Positions 24,585 through 33,723 of a DNA stretch of 64,000 nucleotides are shown one piece after another (within the stretch, counting starts at the first letter, position 1; each line of letters opens with the position of its first letter). Made by a program: the position numbers and the translations under genes. The notes below the pieces were generated by a model. The model had not been told where the DNA came from. It was given only the letters and a program-made list of their open reading frames with translations, and searched no databases. The DNA lies in the NCBI RefSeq assembly GCF_900156535.1, contig NZ_FTNV01000001.1, forward strand, positions 1,860,001 to 1,924,000, written 5' to 3'. Source of the DNA: Roseovarius nanhaiticus. Its GTDB lineage: Bacteria; Pseudomonadota; Alphaproteobacteria; Rhodobacterales; Rhodobacteraceae.

Positions 24585-26042
24585 CTACATGATCTTGAAC
24601 GCGGGATCATTCAATGCCGGACCCGCCTCGGCGGTGGGCATGGGGCGGCCCTGCACGCCCTGCTTGATCCCGTGAATCCAGCGCTTGGCCCGCTCGGTCA
24701 GCTTGAATCCGTTGGTCATGGAGCGCCCGCGCGTCACCAGAATGCCGATATCGGCGCCCTCGTAGCGATAATCACCCGGCTGCAGGATGCGCAGGAAGAA
24801 CGCCTCGTTCTCGGATTCCACCGCGCGGCGGTGATAGTCGAAGCGGTTGAAGTCGATACTGCCATCCTCGCGCATGCGATAAATGCCCGTCTCGGGCACG
24901 TTGGTGGCGATGTCGACCGTATCCTCGGTATGCTTGATCACCATCTGAGACCAGCTGTCGATCATCTTGGGATCGGCCCAGCGGCCGTTCAGCTCGTCCA
25001 CGTCCAGATGGAATTTCTTTTTCGAGAATTCCAGCAGGTGGAAGAGGAAAAGTGGCGCATCCGCATGGGCGAAAGCCGCATGGTTGGTCATTGACGAGCA
25101 GCCGGTGATACGCGGATTGAGCTCGCCCAGCCAGATGTCGCCAGTTTTCTTGTCGATCAGGAAATCCAGCTCGAAATAGCCGCGATAGCCTTCCTTGCGC
25201 AGCTGCTCGCCGAATTTAAAGGTCAGCTCGCGTGCCTTTTCGCGCACCTTGGGCGGAAAGGCGGTGGCAAAGATTTCGTTTCCGCACCAGCCGCCGCGGT
25301 AGGGGGTCAGCTCTTTGAAGCCGACAAGCTCGGTCATCAGGGGGCCGACGATGGTGCCTTCCTTGGTGGCGCAGCCCTCGATGGCTGAGCCGCGGCAGTC
25401 GATCCGCTTCATGATCTTGATTTCGCCCTCGCCGACGATCTCGTGCTCATGGCGGCGGAAATCGGCTTCGGATTTGATGAAGAAGGTCGTATGCCCGCTA
25501 TCGCCGTAGGCCGATTGCAGCACCAGATCATGGCCAAGCCCCGCCTTGTCGCAGATCTCGTTCAGATGCTCATAGCTTTCGACAACGCTCAGCGTGTTCG
25601 GCACCGACGGCACGCCCGCCTTGTTGCCGATGCGCACGGTCTCGATCTTGTTGTCCATCTTCTGACGCAGCTTGGCCTTGGGGAACCAGACATCGGCGCC
25701 CAGTTCCTTGGCGAGGCGCTCGGTCTCTTCGTCGAACATGAGAAAGACGAATTTCGGCTTGCCACCGCGCCGCTTGACCAGATCAATGACCTCCTTGTGT
25801 TGCAGAAGGTAGTTGTTGATGTCCTCGATCGACTGAAATTCGGCATGGGGCTGTTCGCTGGGCACGAATGTGTTCGGATGCTTGCCGCCGTAGCAGTCGA
25901 TATAGCAGATATACTTGAAATTCTTGCACCACTCATCGAGGCCCAAGAGGTTGAAGTTGGTGGCCGAGATGAAATAGATCGGATCCTCGTTACGGTGAAA
26001 ATGCCGGCGGATTTCCGAGATATTCTTGAGTTCTGCTACCAT
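24585..26042 (-). CDS. ATP-grasp carboxylate-amine ligase-like enzyme
   Basis: This 485-residue ATP-grasp protein has an N-terminal Rossmann-like region (DPIYFISATNFNLLGLDEW, FVFLMFDEETERLAKELGAD). The central ATP-grasp fold shows LVLQSAYGDSGHTTFFIKS (nucleotide loop), EIKIMKRIDCRGSAIEG, and the metal-binding end GYFELDFLIDKKTGDIWLGE followed by LNPRITGCSSMTN. Such enzymes join a carboxylate to an amine through an acyl phosphate. Homologues may be labelled biotin carboxylase, but no biotin carrier or carboxyltransferase is present, so that label is doubtful. AAGGGAGA precedes the ATG. It lies between a PLP decarboxylase and a C45 acyltransferase-like gene, suggesting ligation of the decarboxylase product. 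Confidence 0.85.
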   Translation of the reverse strand: MVAELKNISEIRRHFHRNEDPIYFISATNFNLLGLDEWCKNFKYICYIDCYGGKHPNTFVPSEQPHAEFQSIEDINNYLLQHKEVIDLVKRRGGKPKFVFLMFDEETERLAKELGADVWFPKAKLRQKMDNKIETVRIGNKAGVPSVPNTLSVVESYEHLNEICDKAGLGHDLVLQSAYGDSGHTTFFIKSEADFRRHEHEIVGEGEIKIMKRIDCRGSAIEGCATKEGTIVGPLMTELVGFKELTPYRGGWCGNEIFATAFPPKVREKARELTFKFGEQLRKEGYRGYFELDFLIDKKTGDIWLGELNPRITGCSSMTNHAAFAHADAPLFLFHLLEFSKKKFHLDVDELNGRWADPKMIDSWSQMVIKHTEDTVDIATNVPETGIYRMREDGSIDFNRFDYHRRAVESENEAFFLRILQPGDYRYEGADIGILVTRGRSMTNGFKLTERAKRWIHGIKQGVQGRPMPTAEAGPALNDPAFKIM

Positions 26043-26083
26043 TTTGTCTGTCTCCCTTGTTCGTTTTTTATATTTGGTATTCT

Positions 26084-28843
26084 TCAGAATTTTGCGCGTG
26101 CATCATTGAGTTTCAGCCTGGCGACATTCGCCTTGCCCTGCTTTTTCAGCGCATCCTCGGTGAAGACGCGCAGGCCCAGATCGGGGCGATAGCCGTGGAT
26201 TTCGCTGACATCGAGGGCGCGCATGAAGGACAGGATCTCGTCGCTGACGACCTGTCCGGGCACCAAGATGGGAAAGCCGGGCGGGTAGGGGATGATGAAC
26301 TGGGCCGAGACCACCTCACGCCCCGAATTCATCGCTTCATGGATGGATCCGTCCAGCTCCAGATAGTCGCAATTCTTGTCATCATAGCTGAGGAAAAAGG
26401 CCGAGCGTATATCGCCCTCTGGCGTGCTGTCCCCGGTGCGGAAACTGTCGTGGAAGTGGCTGAAATCGGGCAGCGGAGGCAGATCGTCCATCAGGTTCGC
26501 CACGCGCCGCTCAAAGCCGCGTTTTTCCATGTTTGACGCGTCGTCCTGCAATTCGTCCAGCTCGCGCGCGATCTCGACCAGCACCTCAATGAGGTAGGCG
26601 ACCGACGAGCGCGTCGTGCCGATATTGGTCATGAAAAGGACGGTGTTGCGCGATGTCTTGTTGATCTGGATGCCGTATTTATCCATCAGGATTTCGGTCT
26701 TGAACGTGTCGCCGTCCCAGCCGGTACCGCCCACGGCCAGCGTGACGCGCGTGGCGTCCAGCACAAATTCATCGCTCTCCCAGCAATCCCAGATGTCGGT
26801 CCAGCCTTGCTGCGGATCGTAATAGCTCTGCACGCCGCTCTCGCGGTGTTCCTCGGGGATCATGTCGCCGGCGGTCAGAACCTTGAAGTATTTCTGCAAA
26901 AGCGGATGCGTGGAAATCGCCCTGCGCATCGACATGGCGGCCTCGACCTGCCTTTGCACAAATTCAAAGCCTTCCAGCTCGACCTGGCGGCGCCCGACAT
27001 CCAGCGATGCGATGATCTGGTAGTTCGGCGATGTGGAAGTATGGGTCATGTAGGCTTCGTGAAACGCGGCCTCGACCTCGCCTTTGAAGTCCTGGTCGTG
27101 GACATGGATCATCGAGCCCTGGCGCAATGAGGTGAGCGTCTTGTGCGTCGATTGCGTGGCGTAGATGCGCACCCGTGCCCCCGGGGGCGGAACGAGGCGG
27201 GTGTTGAGCAGAGCCTCGTCGCCCTTGCCCTCCAGCTCTTTTTGCTGCGCCTCATAGGCCTTTGCATGCGTTTCGGTCCGCAGCTTTTCGCGCAGGTTCT
27301 CGGCGGCATTCATAGCCGTGCGTTGGCGGTAGGTGGGGCCAAACCGGGCAAAAGCGAACCATGCCTCATCCCAGAGGAACACGAGGTCCGGCTTGATCGC
27401 GAGGCATTCCTCCATCACCCGCTCGACGTTATAAACGATACCGTCGAACGTACAGTTGGTCAGCAAGAGCATGCGCACCCGGTCCAGCTTGCCCGCCGCC
27501 TTCAGCTCCAGAAGCTGCTTCTTGATATCCTTGAGCGGCACGGCGCCGTACATCGAATACTCATTCAGCGGATAACTGTCCAAATAGCAGACCTGCGCGC
27601 CAGCCAGGACCATCCCGTAATGGTGGGACTTGTGACAGTCACGGTCGACCAGCACGATATCTCCTGGCCGAACAAGGGCTTGCACGACGATCTTGTTGCA
27701 GGTCGACGTGCCGTTGGTGGCGAAATACGTCTGCTTTGACCCGAACGCGCGGCTGGCAAGGCGCTGCGCCTCCTTGATCGGTCCGTGAGGCTCGAGCAGG
27801 CTGTCGAGGCCGCCGGACGTAGCCGAGGTTTCAGCCAAAAAGATATTCGGACCATAGAACGCGCCCATATCCTGAATCCAGTGCGACCGACTGATCGACT
27901 TGCCCCGGCTGATGGGCATGGCGTGAAAAACACCGGTGGGCTGCTTGGAATACTCGACCAGCGCGGTGAAGAAGGGCGTTTTGTAGCGGGCCTGAACGCC
28001 TCGAATGATGTTGAGATGCAGCTCCAGGAAATCTTCTTGATTATAGAAGACACGGCGGCAAATCCCCAGGTCCAGCCCCGCGATATCCTCGACCGAGCGG
28101 TCGGTGATGAGGTAGGCGTCAAGTTCGGGACGCACGCGTGCGATCATGCGGCAGAGTTCCGGGCCGTAATTGCCGGGGTCGAGCTCTGCGAGCGCCTTGA
28201 TGCCGCCCGCGCGGTTCAGATAGCGCTCGAGAATGGGCAACTCCAGCTTGGATTCCAGTGTCAGGCCCGGCCGCACGACGATGGCTTGAATATTGTGATT
28301 GAAAAGCACTCCCATCAAGGCGTCCTGCAGGCTGGGGACGACGACAGGTTCATAGTGGAACGGGTCTTCCGGTCGGCGCATCCGCTGGAAATTGGATTTC
28401 AGCCACCGTTCCTGATGCTCATTCATGTCATCGACAATCAGCACCTCGAAATAGGGCTTGGTCAATGCGCGGGCCTCCAGCGACTGGAGCGCCTCGTCCT
28501 CATGCTCGTCCGTGTCGATGCTTTCGCGGTCCAGTGGAATATGGCGACGGCGATAGGCGCCGCTTGTCAACGCGCGCAGGATCCGCTTGGTCGTGAAGGC
28601 AAGCTCGCTGTAGTGGCCGGCTTCGAAATGGCGGTGGAGCAGATCGAAAGCGGCGGTGCCCGGAAAGGCCCAGAATGTCTCAATCGGGGCGAGCTGATCG
28701 AGAAGCTCGGTGATCTGCGCCTTCATCTTGGTCGCGGCGCGCCCATCTGAATTGCGCGCCAGTTCGGATGAGATATCGCGGAGCGAGCTCCACCGGTCGG
28801 CCCGCAATTGGACTGCCGAATAATAGTCTGCCATCGAATGCAT
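26084..28843 (-). CDS. Orn/Lys/Arg decarboxylase family PLP enzyme, long form
   Basis: This 919-residue fold-type I PLP decarboxylase belongs to the ornithine/lysine/arginine decarboxylase family. The cofactor-binding Lys568 lies in YATQSTHKTLTSLRQGSM. Other marks are YFATNGTSTCNKIVVQAL (phosphate loop), VDRDCHKSHHYG and LVFLWDEAWFAFARFGP (Asp against the pyridine nitrogen). In E. coli LdcI and AdiA the Lys is near 367-386, so this protein has roughly 180-200 extra N-terminal residues. The C-terminal part is of ordinary length. GGGGA precedes the ATG. It is the second gene of the four-gene unit. The amino acid substrate cannot be told from sequence alone. Confidence 0.9.
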   Translation of the reverse strand: MHSMADYYSAVQLRADRWSSLRDISSELARNSDGRAATKMKAQITELLDQLAPIETFWAFPGTAAFDLLHRHFEAGHYSELAFTTKRILRALTSGAYRRRHIPLDRESIDTDEHEDEALQSLEARALTKPYFEVLIVDDMNEHQERWLKSNFQRMRRPEDPFHYEPVVVPSLQDALMGVLFNHNIQAIVVRPGLTLESKLELPILERYLNRAGGIKALAELDPGNYGPELCRMIARVRPELDAYLITDRSVEDIAGLDLGICRRVFYNQEDFLELHLNIIRGVQARYKTPFFTALVEYSKQPTGVFHAMPISRGKSISRSHWIQDMGAFYGPNIFLAETSATSGGLDSLLEPHGPIKEAQRLASRAFGSKQTYFATNGTSTCNKIVVQALVRPGDIVLVDRDCHKSHHYGMVLAGAQVCYLDSYPLNEYSMYGAVPLKDIKKQLLELKAAGKLDRVRMLLLTNCTFDGIVYNVERVMEECLAIKPDLVFLWDEAWFAFARFGPTYRQRTAMNAAENLREKLRTETHAKAYEAQQKELEGKGDEALLNTRLVPPPGARVRIYATQSTHKTLTSLRQGSMIHVHDQDFKGEVEAAFHEAYMTHTSTSPNYQIIASLDVGRRQVELEGFEFVQRQVEAAMSMRRAISTHPLLQKYFKVLTAGDMIPEEHRESGVQSYYDPQQGWTDIWDCWESDEFVLDATRVTLAVGGTGWDGDTFKTEILMDKYGIQINKTSRNTVLFMTNIGTTRSSVAYLIEVLVEIARELDELQDDASNMEKRGFERRVANLMDDLPPLPDFSHFHDSFRTGDSTPEGDIRSAFFLSYDDKNCDYLELDGSIHEAMNSGREVVSAQFIIPYPPGFPILVPGQVVSDEILSFMRALDVSEIHGYRPDLGLRVFTEDALKKQGKANVARLKLNDARAKF

Positions 28844-28931
28844 ATCAGTTCCCCGCTTGTGCGCAGGCGATCAGAAAGTGGCGGCAGTGTCGTGCGGGCA
28901 GAATCTGATCGTCCGCAATTTTTGTTTCTTG

Positions 28932-29936
28932 TCAGTTCGTTAAGGGTGGCGTTCCCCCGACCTTGATCCCCGGAATGGCGCTGGCGTCCTCGCCCGCGTT
29001 GGCCGGTCTGCCAGTGGGTTGATGCGTGCCCGGACGCCCGCCCAGATCCCTGCCCAGATCGGCGCGCGCGGCGCCTGTCGTGTCTTGACCGGGTATGGCC
29101 AACGGGCCCAGACCGTGCAGGTAGGCATCGGTGCCGCTGCTGCGATCATAGACCGAAAAGTCGACCTCGCGGTCGCGGAAGCTTTTGAGAACCTGGCCCA
29201 GTCCCTTCATGCCCCGCTCGCGTTGGCGGCGCACATGGCTGAGGTCAACCTCGATGGGAAACATGTCCTCTTGCCCAGCCGACTGGTGAAGAACGGTGGC
29301 TGTAGGATCGACGACACAGGACTTGCCCACGCCCCCCGCACCAAGACCGTTAACATCGAAGACATAGCACTGGAACTGTGCCGCCGTCGCGCGCGCGATC
29401 GACAGCTCTGCCTCGCGGTCCGTGGTGCCCGTCAGAACCGGATGCAGCAGCACTTCGACACCCTGACTTGTCAGCTGGCGGGTGGTTTCCGGGAACCACA
29501 TGTCATAGCAGATCGAGAGGCCAAAGCGCCCCACATCTGGCACGTCAAAAACGCAAAAACCCGTCCCGGCATCGACGCCCGCCTCATAGGGGCGAAAGGG
29601 AAACATCTTGCGGTAGCTCTGCACGATCTCGCCCTGCGGGTTGATCACGGTCGCGGTGTTATAGATCCGCCCATCCTCGGCAGTCTCGAACATCGATCCG
29701 GGGATCAACCAGACGTTATGGCGCAGCGCCGCCTCGCAAAAACGGTCGATGGTTTCGTTGCGCAGGGGCAGGGAAAACTTGGTCAGCGGACCGTAGGGCG
29801 CCAGCTCTGAAAAGAGCACCATCTGCGTCCAGGGAAAGCGCGCCATCAGCAAGTCGAGCCGGTGGATCATCCCGTCCACATTGGGTTGCAGCGCGTTCAC
29901 GTACATCTGAACACCTGCGATTGCGAATGGCGTCAT
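28932..29936 (-). CDS. carbon-nitrogen hydrolase (nitrilase superfamily amidase)
   Basis: This 334-residue nitrilase-superfamily enzyme has the full catalytic triad: Glu44 in LFSELAPYG, Lys110 in YRKMFPFRPYE and Cys143 in LSICYDMWFPET. Members hydrolyse amides or carbamoyl amines, or transfer acyl groups. The last 60 or so residues, rich in Gly, Pro and Thr, are longer than usual and look disordered. AAAGGAAA lies upstream of the ATG. It is the first gene of the unit with the decarboxylase, ATP-grasp ligase and C45 protein, separated from the decarboxylase by about 90 bases. Action on an amide of a decarboxylated amino acid would fit the company. Confidence 0.88.
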   Translation of the reverse strand: MTPFAIAGVQMYVNALQPNVDGMIHRLDLLMARFPWTQMVLFSELAPYGPLTKFSLPLRNETIDRFCEAALRHNVWLIPGSMFETAEDGRIYNTATVINPQGEIVQSYRKMFPFRPYEAGVDAGTGFCVFDVPDVGRFGLSICYDMWFPETTRQLTSQGVEVLLHPVLTGTTDREAELSIARATAAQFQCYVFDVNGLGAGGVGKSCVVDPTATVLHQSAGQEDMFPIEVDLSHVRRQRERGMKGLGQVLKSFRDREVDFSVYDRSSGTDAYLHGLGPLAIPGQDTTGAARADLGRDLGGRPGTHQPTGRPANAGEDASAIPGIKVGGTPPLTN

Positions 29937-30090
29937 CAGCGAGCTTTCCTTTGTTATGCGCGATCTGAACCGTCAGTCTATGCCTATCGGGCGCGGAATA
30001 ACAACAGGCCAGATACGCACCGCGTTCCGATGACGTAGCGTCACGTCCGGGCGCGGACGAGCCGGACCGCGGCAGTCGATATGTGAGAAA

Positions 30091-30165
30091 TGGCTGGGGT
30101 GGTAGGATTCGAACCTACGATACACGGTACCAAAAACCGATGCCTTACCGCTTGGCTACACCCCA
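30091..30165 (-). tRNA. tRNA-Gln (anticodon TTG)
   Basis: On the minus strand the seven-base acceptor stem TGGGGTG pairs with CACCCCA. The T-loop reads GGTTCGAATCC, the anticodon loop carries TTG, and the CCA end is encoded. The D-arm region AGCCAAGCGGTAAGGC is typical of glutamine tRNAs. Confidence 0.95.
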
Positions 30166-30304
30166 ACTTGGCGTGGGTGTTAAACCGAGGCGCTTTGGGG
30201 CGCAAGACCCGTCGATGAAAAATTCCACCAATTTTGCCGTTCGATTTTGCGTTTGTCGCATCGCGGGGTGTCCGGCGCGCGCGCAGGCATGCCAGGCCGG
30301 TGCG

Positions 30305-30805
30305 TCAGTCCAGGATCTCGCCAGCCGCGACGCCCCACAGCGCCGTCTTGGGCACCCAACCGTCATAGCCGCCGACCTCGATTTCGCACCAGTCGGGCGC
30401 GCAGGCCTCGATCCGGGCGATCACGCCCAGTTCAAGCTGGGCGACGACCAGCGCCTCGGGGTCGGGCAGGGCGCGCATCTGCAGCATGTCGCGCTCGACA
30501 GTGACGGTGCGCACGCCCGAGAGCAAAGAGTAATGCATCCAGCCGCCCGCGCCATCGCGGTCCTGCACGCGGCGCCAATGCCCATGCTCGGCGGTGATCT
30601 CAAGCGGCGTGTCGCGCCGTTTGAAGATCCAGTCGATCCGGTGGGTACGGCTGGGACCGCGCCGCGCGTTGCCTTCGGCGGCCTTCATCGACACATAGCG
30701 CGGCAAGGGCAGATTTGTGACCGGCCCGCGCTCTTGCGCGGCGGCGCCCAGCGGCAGTGCGGCGCAGAACGCCAGCGCGATAGCAGCATATGTTTTGGTG
30801 CCCAT
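30305..30805 (-). CDS. exported SH3-domain protein
   Basis: This 166-residue periplasmic protein has a signal peptide (MGTKTYAAIALAFCAALPLG, cleaved near GAAAQ) and two bacterial SH3-like stretches: YVSMKAAEGNARRGPSRTHR with W-rich continuation, and MRALPDPEALVVAQLELGVI ending CEIEVGGYDGWVPKTALWG. Such modules bind peptidoglycan or peptides in the envelope. It is divergent from the 2-hydroxyacid dehydrogenase gene. The role beyond envelope binding is unknown. Confidence 0.88.
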   Translation of the reverse strand: MGTKTYAAIALAFCAALPLGAAAQERGPVTNLPLPRYVSMKAAEGNARRGPSRTHRIDWIFKRRDTPLEITAEHGHWRRVQDRDGAGGWMHYSLLSGVRTVTVERDMLQMRALPDPEALVVAQLELGVIARIEACAPDWCEIEVGGYDGWVPKTALWGVAAGEILD

Positions 30806-30910
30806 ATCCGGAATTCTGCCCGTTCTCGCCTGCGGGGTTCTTGTGCCTCGCCCGTTCCTGCGTCACCATGACATCTCGGCACGGAATATGGAAGATCAAG
30901 GAGGCGCCCC

Positions 30911-31891
30911 ATGTCAAAGACCCGTCTAAGTGTGACCGTGACGCGCCGCCTGCCGGATCCGGTCGAGGCGCGCCTGTGCGAGCTCTTCGACACCACGCTG
31001 CGCGAGGATGACAGCCCGATGACGCGCGAGGAGCTGGCCGAGGCCGCGCGCGGCTGTGATGTGCTGGTCCCGACGCTCAGCGATCGGATCGACGCGGGTC
31101 TTATCGGTCAGGCGGGCGACCGTCTGAAACTGATTGCGAATTACGGCGCGGGGGTCGACCATATCGATGTGGCCACTGCGCGCCAAAGGGGCATTCTCGT
31201 CAGTAACACGCCGGGCGTCTCGGCCGATGACACCGCCGACATGGCGATGGCCCTGATCCTGGCCACGTTGCGGCGCATCCCCGAGGGTCTGGCGATGATG
31301 CAATCGGGCGACTGGGCCGGCTGGTCGCCCACGGCCCTGATGGGCGGGCGCGTGTCGGGGCGGCGTCTGGGCATCCTCGGCCTCGGCCGGATCGGGCAGG
31401 CGGTGGCGCGCCGGGCAGGAGCCTTTGGCATGCAGGTGCACTATCACAACCGACGGCGCCTGCGCCCCGAGACTGAAGAGGCGCTGGGGGCCACCTATTG
31501 GGAAAGCCTAGACCAGATGGTGGCGCGCATGGACGTGATTTCGGTCAACTGCCCGCATACGCCTTCGACCTTTCATCTGATGAACGCGCGGCGCCTGAAG
31601 CTGATGAAGCCGGACGCCGTCATCGTGAACACCTCGCGCGGCGAAGTGATCGACCAGAACGCGCTGACGCGGATGCTGCGCGCCGGCGAGATCGCGGGTG
31701 CCGGTCTCGACGTTTACGAGGATGCCGCCAATCCGCGCCTTCGCGCGATGAAGAATGTCGTACTGTTGCCGCATATGGGCTCGGCCACGCATGAGGGTCG
31801 GATCGAGATGGGCGAAAAGGTATTGCTGAACATCAAGACCTGGGCCGATGGGCATCGCCCACCTGATCAGGTCGTTCCGGCGATGCTGTAG
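30911..31891 (+). CDS. D-2-hydroxyacid dehydrogenase (NAD(P)-dependent)
   Basis: This 326-residue oxidoreductase belongs to the D-isomer-specific 2-hydroxyacid dehydrogenase family. The Rossmann fingerprint is LGILGLGRIGQAVARRAGAF. The catalytic Arg, Glu and His lie in VNTSRGEVID, AGLDVYEDAAN and LLPHMGSATHEG. IANYGAGVDHIDVATARQRG is the substrate-side motif common to glyoxylate/hydroxypyruvate reductases. GGAGGC lies before the ATG. It is two bases upstream of ggt, so the two are likely co-transcribed. Glyoxylate or hydroxypyruvate reduction is the most likely job. Confidence 0.92.
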   Translation: MSKTRLSVTVTRRLPDPVEARLCELFDTTLREDDSPMTREELAEAARGCDVLVPTLSDRIDAGLIGQAGDRLKLIANYGAGVDHIDVATARQRGILVSNTPGVSADDTADMAMALILATLRRIPEGLAMMQSGDWAGWSPTALMGGRVSGRRLGILGLGRIGQAVARRAGAFGMQVHYHNRRRLRPETEEALGATYWESLDQMVARMDVISVNCPHTPSTFHLMNARRLKLMKPDAVIVNTSRGEVIDQNALTRMLRAGEIAGAGLDVYEDAANPRLRAMKNVVLLPHMGSATHEGRIEMGEKVLLNIKTWADGHRPPDQVVPAML

Positions 31892-31893
31892 CG

Positions 31894-33633
31894 ATGCGCG
31901 CGCTGCTGATCTCACTTGCGCTCGCCGCTTGGGCCGGGGGGTCTGAGGCGCAGCAGGCTGCCGATGCGGTCGCGCCCGAGGTCGGCGCGTTCGAGGTGGC
32001 GGGCGCCGCTGCGCCTGTCACCGCCGAGGAGTGGATGATCGTCACCGCGCATCCGCTGGCCAGCCAGGCCGGCGCGCGGGTGTTGGGGCAGGGCGGGACC
32101 GCCGCCGATGCGATGATTGCAGCCCAACTGGTGTTGGGCCTCGTGGAGCCGCAAAGCTCGGGCCTTGGCGGCGGCGCCTTTCTGGTATGGTGGGATGCCA
32201 AGGCAGGCGCGCTGACCACGCTCGACGGGCGCGAGACGGCACCGCAAAGGGCGACCCCGACGCTGTTTCAGAAAGACGGCGCGCCGATGGACTTTTTCGA
32301 GGCAGTCGTCGGAGGCCGCTCGGTCGGGGTGCCGGGCACGCCGATGCTTCTGGGCGAGGCGCATGCCCGCTGGGGGCGCCTCGGCTGGGCGGATCTTTTT
32401 ACCGAGGCGCAGGATCACGCCACCAACGGGTTCGAGGTTAGCCCGCGCATGGCCGCCTCGATCGCCGCCAATGCCGACACGCTGGACCGGTTCACCGCCA
32501 CGCGCGACTATTTCCTGCCGGGCGGACGCGCGCTGGGGGCGGGTGATACGCTGCGTAATCCGGCCTATGCCGAGACGCTGGCGCAATTCGCGGCCGAAGG
32601 TCCTGCGCCCTTTTACACCGGCGATATCGCCCGCAAGATCACCCGCGCGGTGCAATCCGCGCGGGGCAATCCCGGCACGCTCAGCCTTCTCGATCTCGCG
32701 CTCTATCAAGTGAAAGAGCGCGCCGCTGTCTGCGCGCCCTATCGCGATCATGAGGTCTGCGGTATGGGCCCGCCGTCATCGGGCGCCATTGCTGTTGGCC
32801 AGACCCTTGGCGCGCTGGGCGCCTATGATCTGGCGGCGCTTGGCCCCGAAAGTGCCGAGGCGCGGCGCCTGATCGGTGATGCCAGCCGCCTCGCCTTTGC
32901 GGATCGGGGCCGGTATGTCGCCGATCCCGATTTCGTGCCCGTACCCGCCAAGGGCCTGCTTGACCCCGCGTATCTCGCTGCGCGCGGTGCGCTGTTGAAC
33001 GGCGGCGCCGCACTATCCGAGGTGCAGCCCGGCACGCCCGAATTCGACCACGCTCTGAATTGGGCCGATAACCTGCCTATCGAAATGCCCTCGACCTCGC
33101 ATATCTCGATCGTCGATGGCTATGGCAACGCTCTGTCGATGACCACGACGATCGAGAACGCTTTTGGCTCGCGCGTCATGGCCGCCGGATTTTTGCTGAA
33201 CAATGAGCTGACGGATTTCAGCTTTGCCAGCGTGGATGGCGGCCTGCCCATCGCAAATGCGGCGGCGCCGGGCAAACGCCCGCGATCGTCCATGGCGCCG
33301 ACCATCGTGATGCAGGATGGCGCGCCGCGCCTCGTTATCGGCAGCCCCGGTGGCAGTCGCATCATTCCCTACGTCACGAATGCAATCATCGCCTATCTCG
33401 ACTGGGGCATGGATGTGCAGGCGATCACGACGATGCCGCACGCGATCAACCGTTTCGGCACCTATGATCTGGAGGAGGGCACCAGCGCCGAGGCGCTGGC
33501 AGGCCCCTTGCGCGACATGGGCTTTGACGTCGAGCTGCGCGGGCTGAATTCGGGCCTTCACGCCATCGCCATCGGGGATGGCTTGCAAGGCGGCGCCGAT
33601 CCGCGCCGCGAGGGGCTGGCCATCGGCGAGTGA
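31894..33633 (+). CDS. ggt: gamma-glutamyltransferase
   Basis: This periplasmic Ntn-hydrolase cleaves the gamma-glutamyl bond of glutathione and similar compounds. It has a signal peptide (MRALLISLALAAWAGG) and 579 residues, close to E. coli GGT. The self-processing site is Thr401 in MPSTSHISIVDGYGN, which becomes the N-terminal nucleophile of the small subunit. The large subunit shows EPQSSGLGGGAFLVWW and LDGRETAP. The small subunit shows KRPRSSMAPTIV and IGSPGGSRI, which bind the glutamyl carboxylate and form the oxyanion hole. It follows the dehydrogenase gene by two bases. Confidence 0.94.
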   Translation: MRALLISLALAAWAGGSEAQQAADAVAPEVGAFEVAGAAAPVTAEEWMIVTAHPLASQAGARVLGQGGTAADAMIAAQLVLGLVEPQSSGLGGGAFLVWWDAKAGALTTLDGRETAPQRATPTLFQKDGAPMDFFEAVVGGRSVGVPGTPMLLGEAHARWGRLGWADLFTEAQDHATNGFEVSPRMAASIAANADTLDRFTATRDYFLPGGRALGAGDTLRNPAYAETLAQFAAEGPAPFYTGDIARKITRAVQSARGNPGTLSLLDLALYQVKERAAVCAPYRDHEVCGMGPPSSGAIAVGQTLGALGAYDLAALGPESAEARRLIGDASRLAFADRGRYVADPDFVPVPAKGLLDPAYLAARGALLNGGAALSEVQPGTPEFDHALNWADNLPIEMPSTSHISIVDGYGNALSMTTTIENAFGSRVMAAGFLLNNELTDFSFASVDGGLPIANAAAPGKRPRSSMAPTIVMQDGAPRLVIGSPGGSRIIPYVTNAIIAYLDWGMDVQAITTMPHAINRFGTYDLEEGTSAEALAGPLRDMGFDVELRGLNSGLHAIAIGDGLQGGADPRREGLAIGE

Positions 33634-33723
33634 GCCCGCCGCGAAACCGCCATCCACCCATCCAGAAATTGCCCATGTCCTGCGCGATATACCCTGTGAT
33701 ATCGGGCTAAGAAGGATGCCGGC

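Noticed and set aside
24585-26042. Biotin carboxylase label for the ATP-grasp protein
   Set aside because: No biotin carrier, carboxyltransferase or biotin carboxylase-specific context is present; only the ATP-grasp fold is shared.
30083-30871. Plus-strand frame starting MRNGWGGRIRTYDTRYQKPM
   Set aside because: This is the familiar false protein produced by reading tRNA-Gln backwards.
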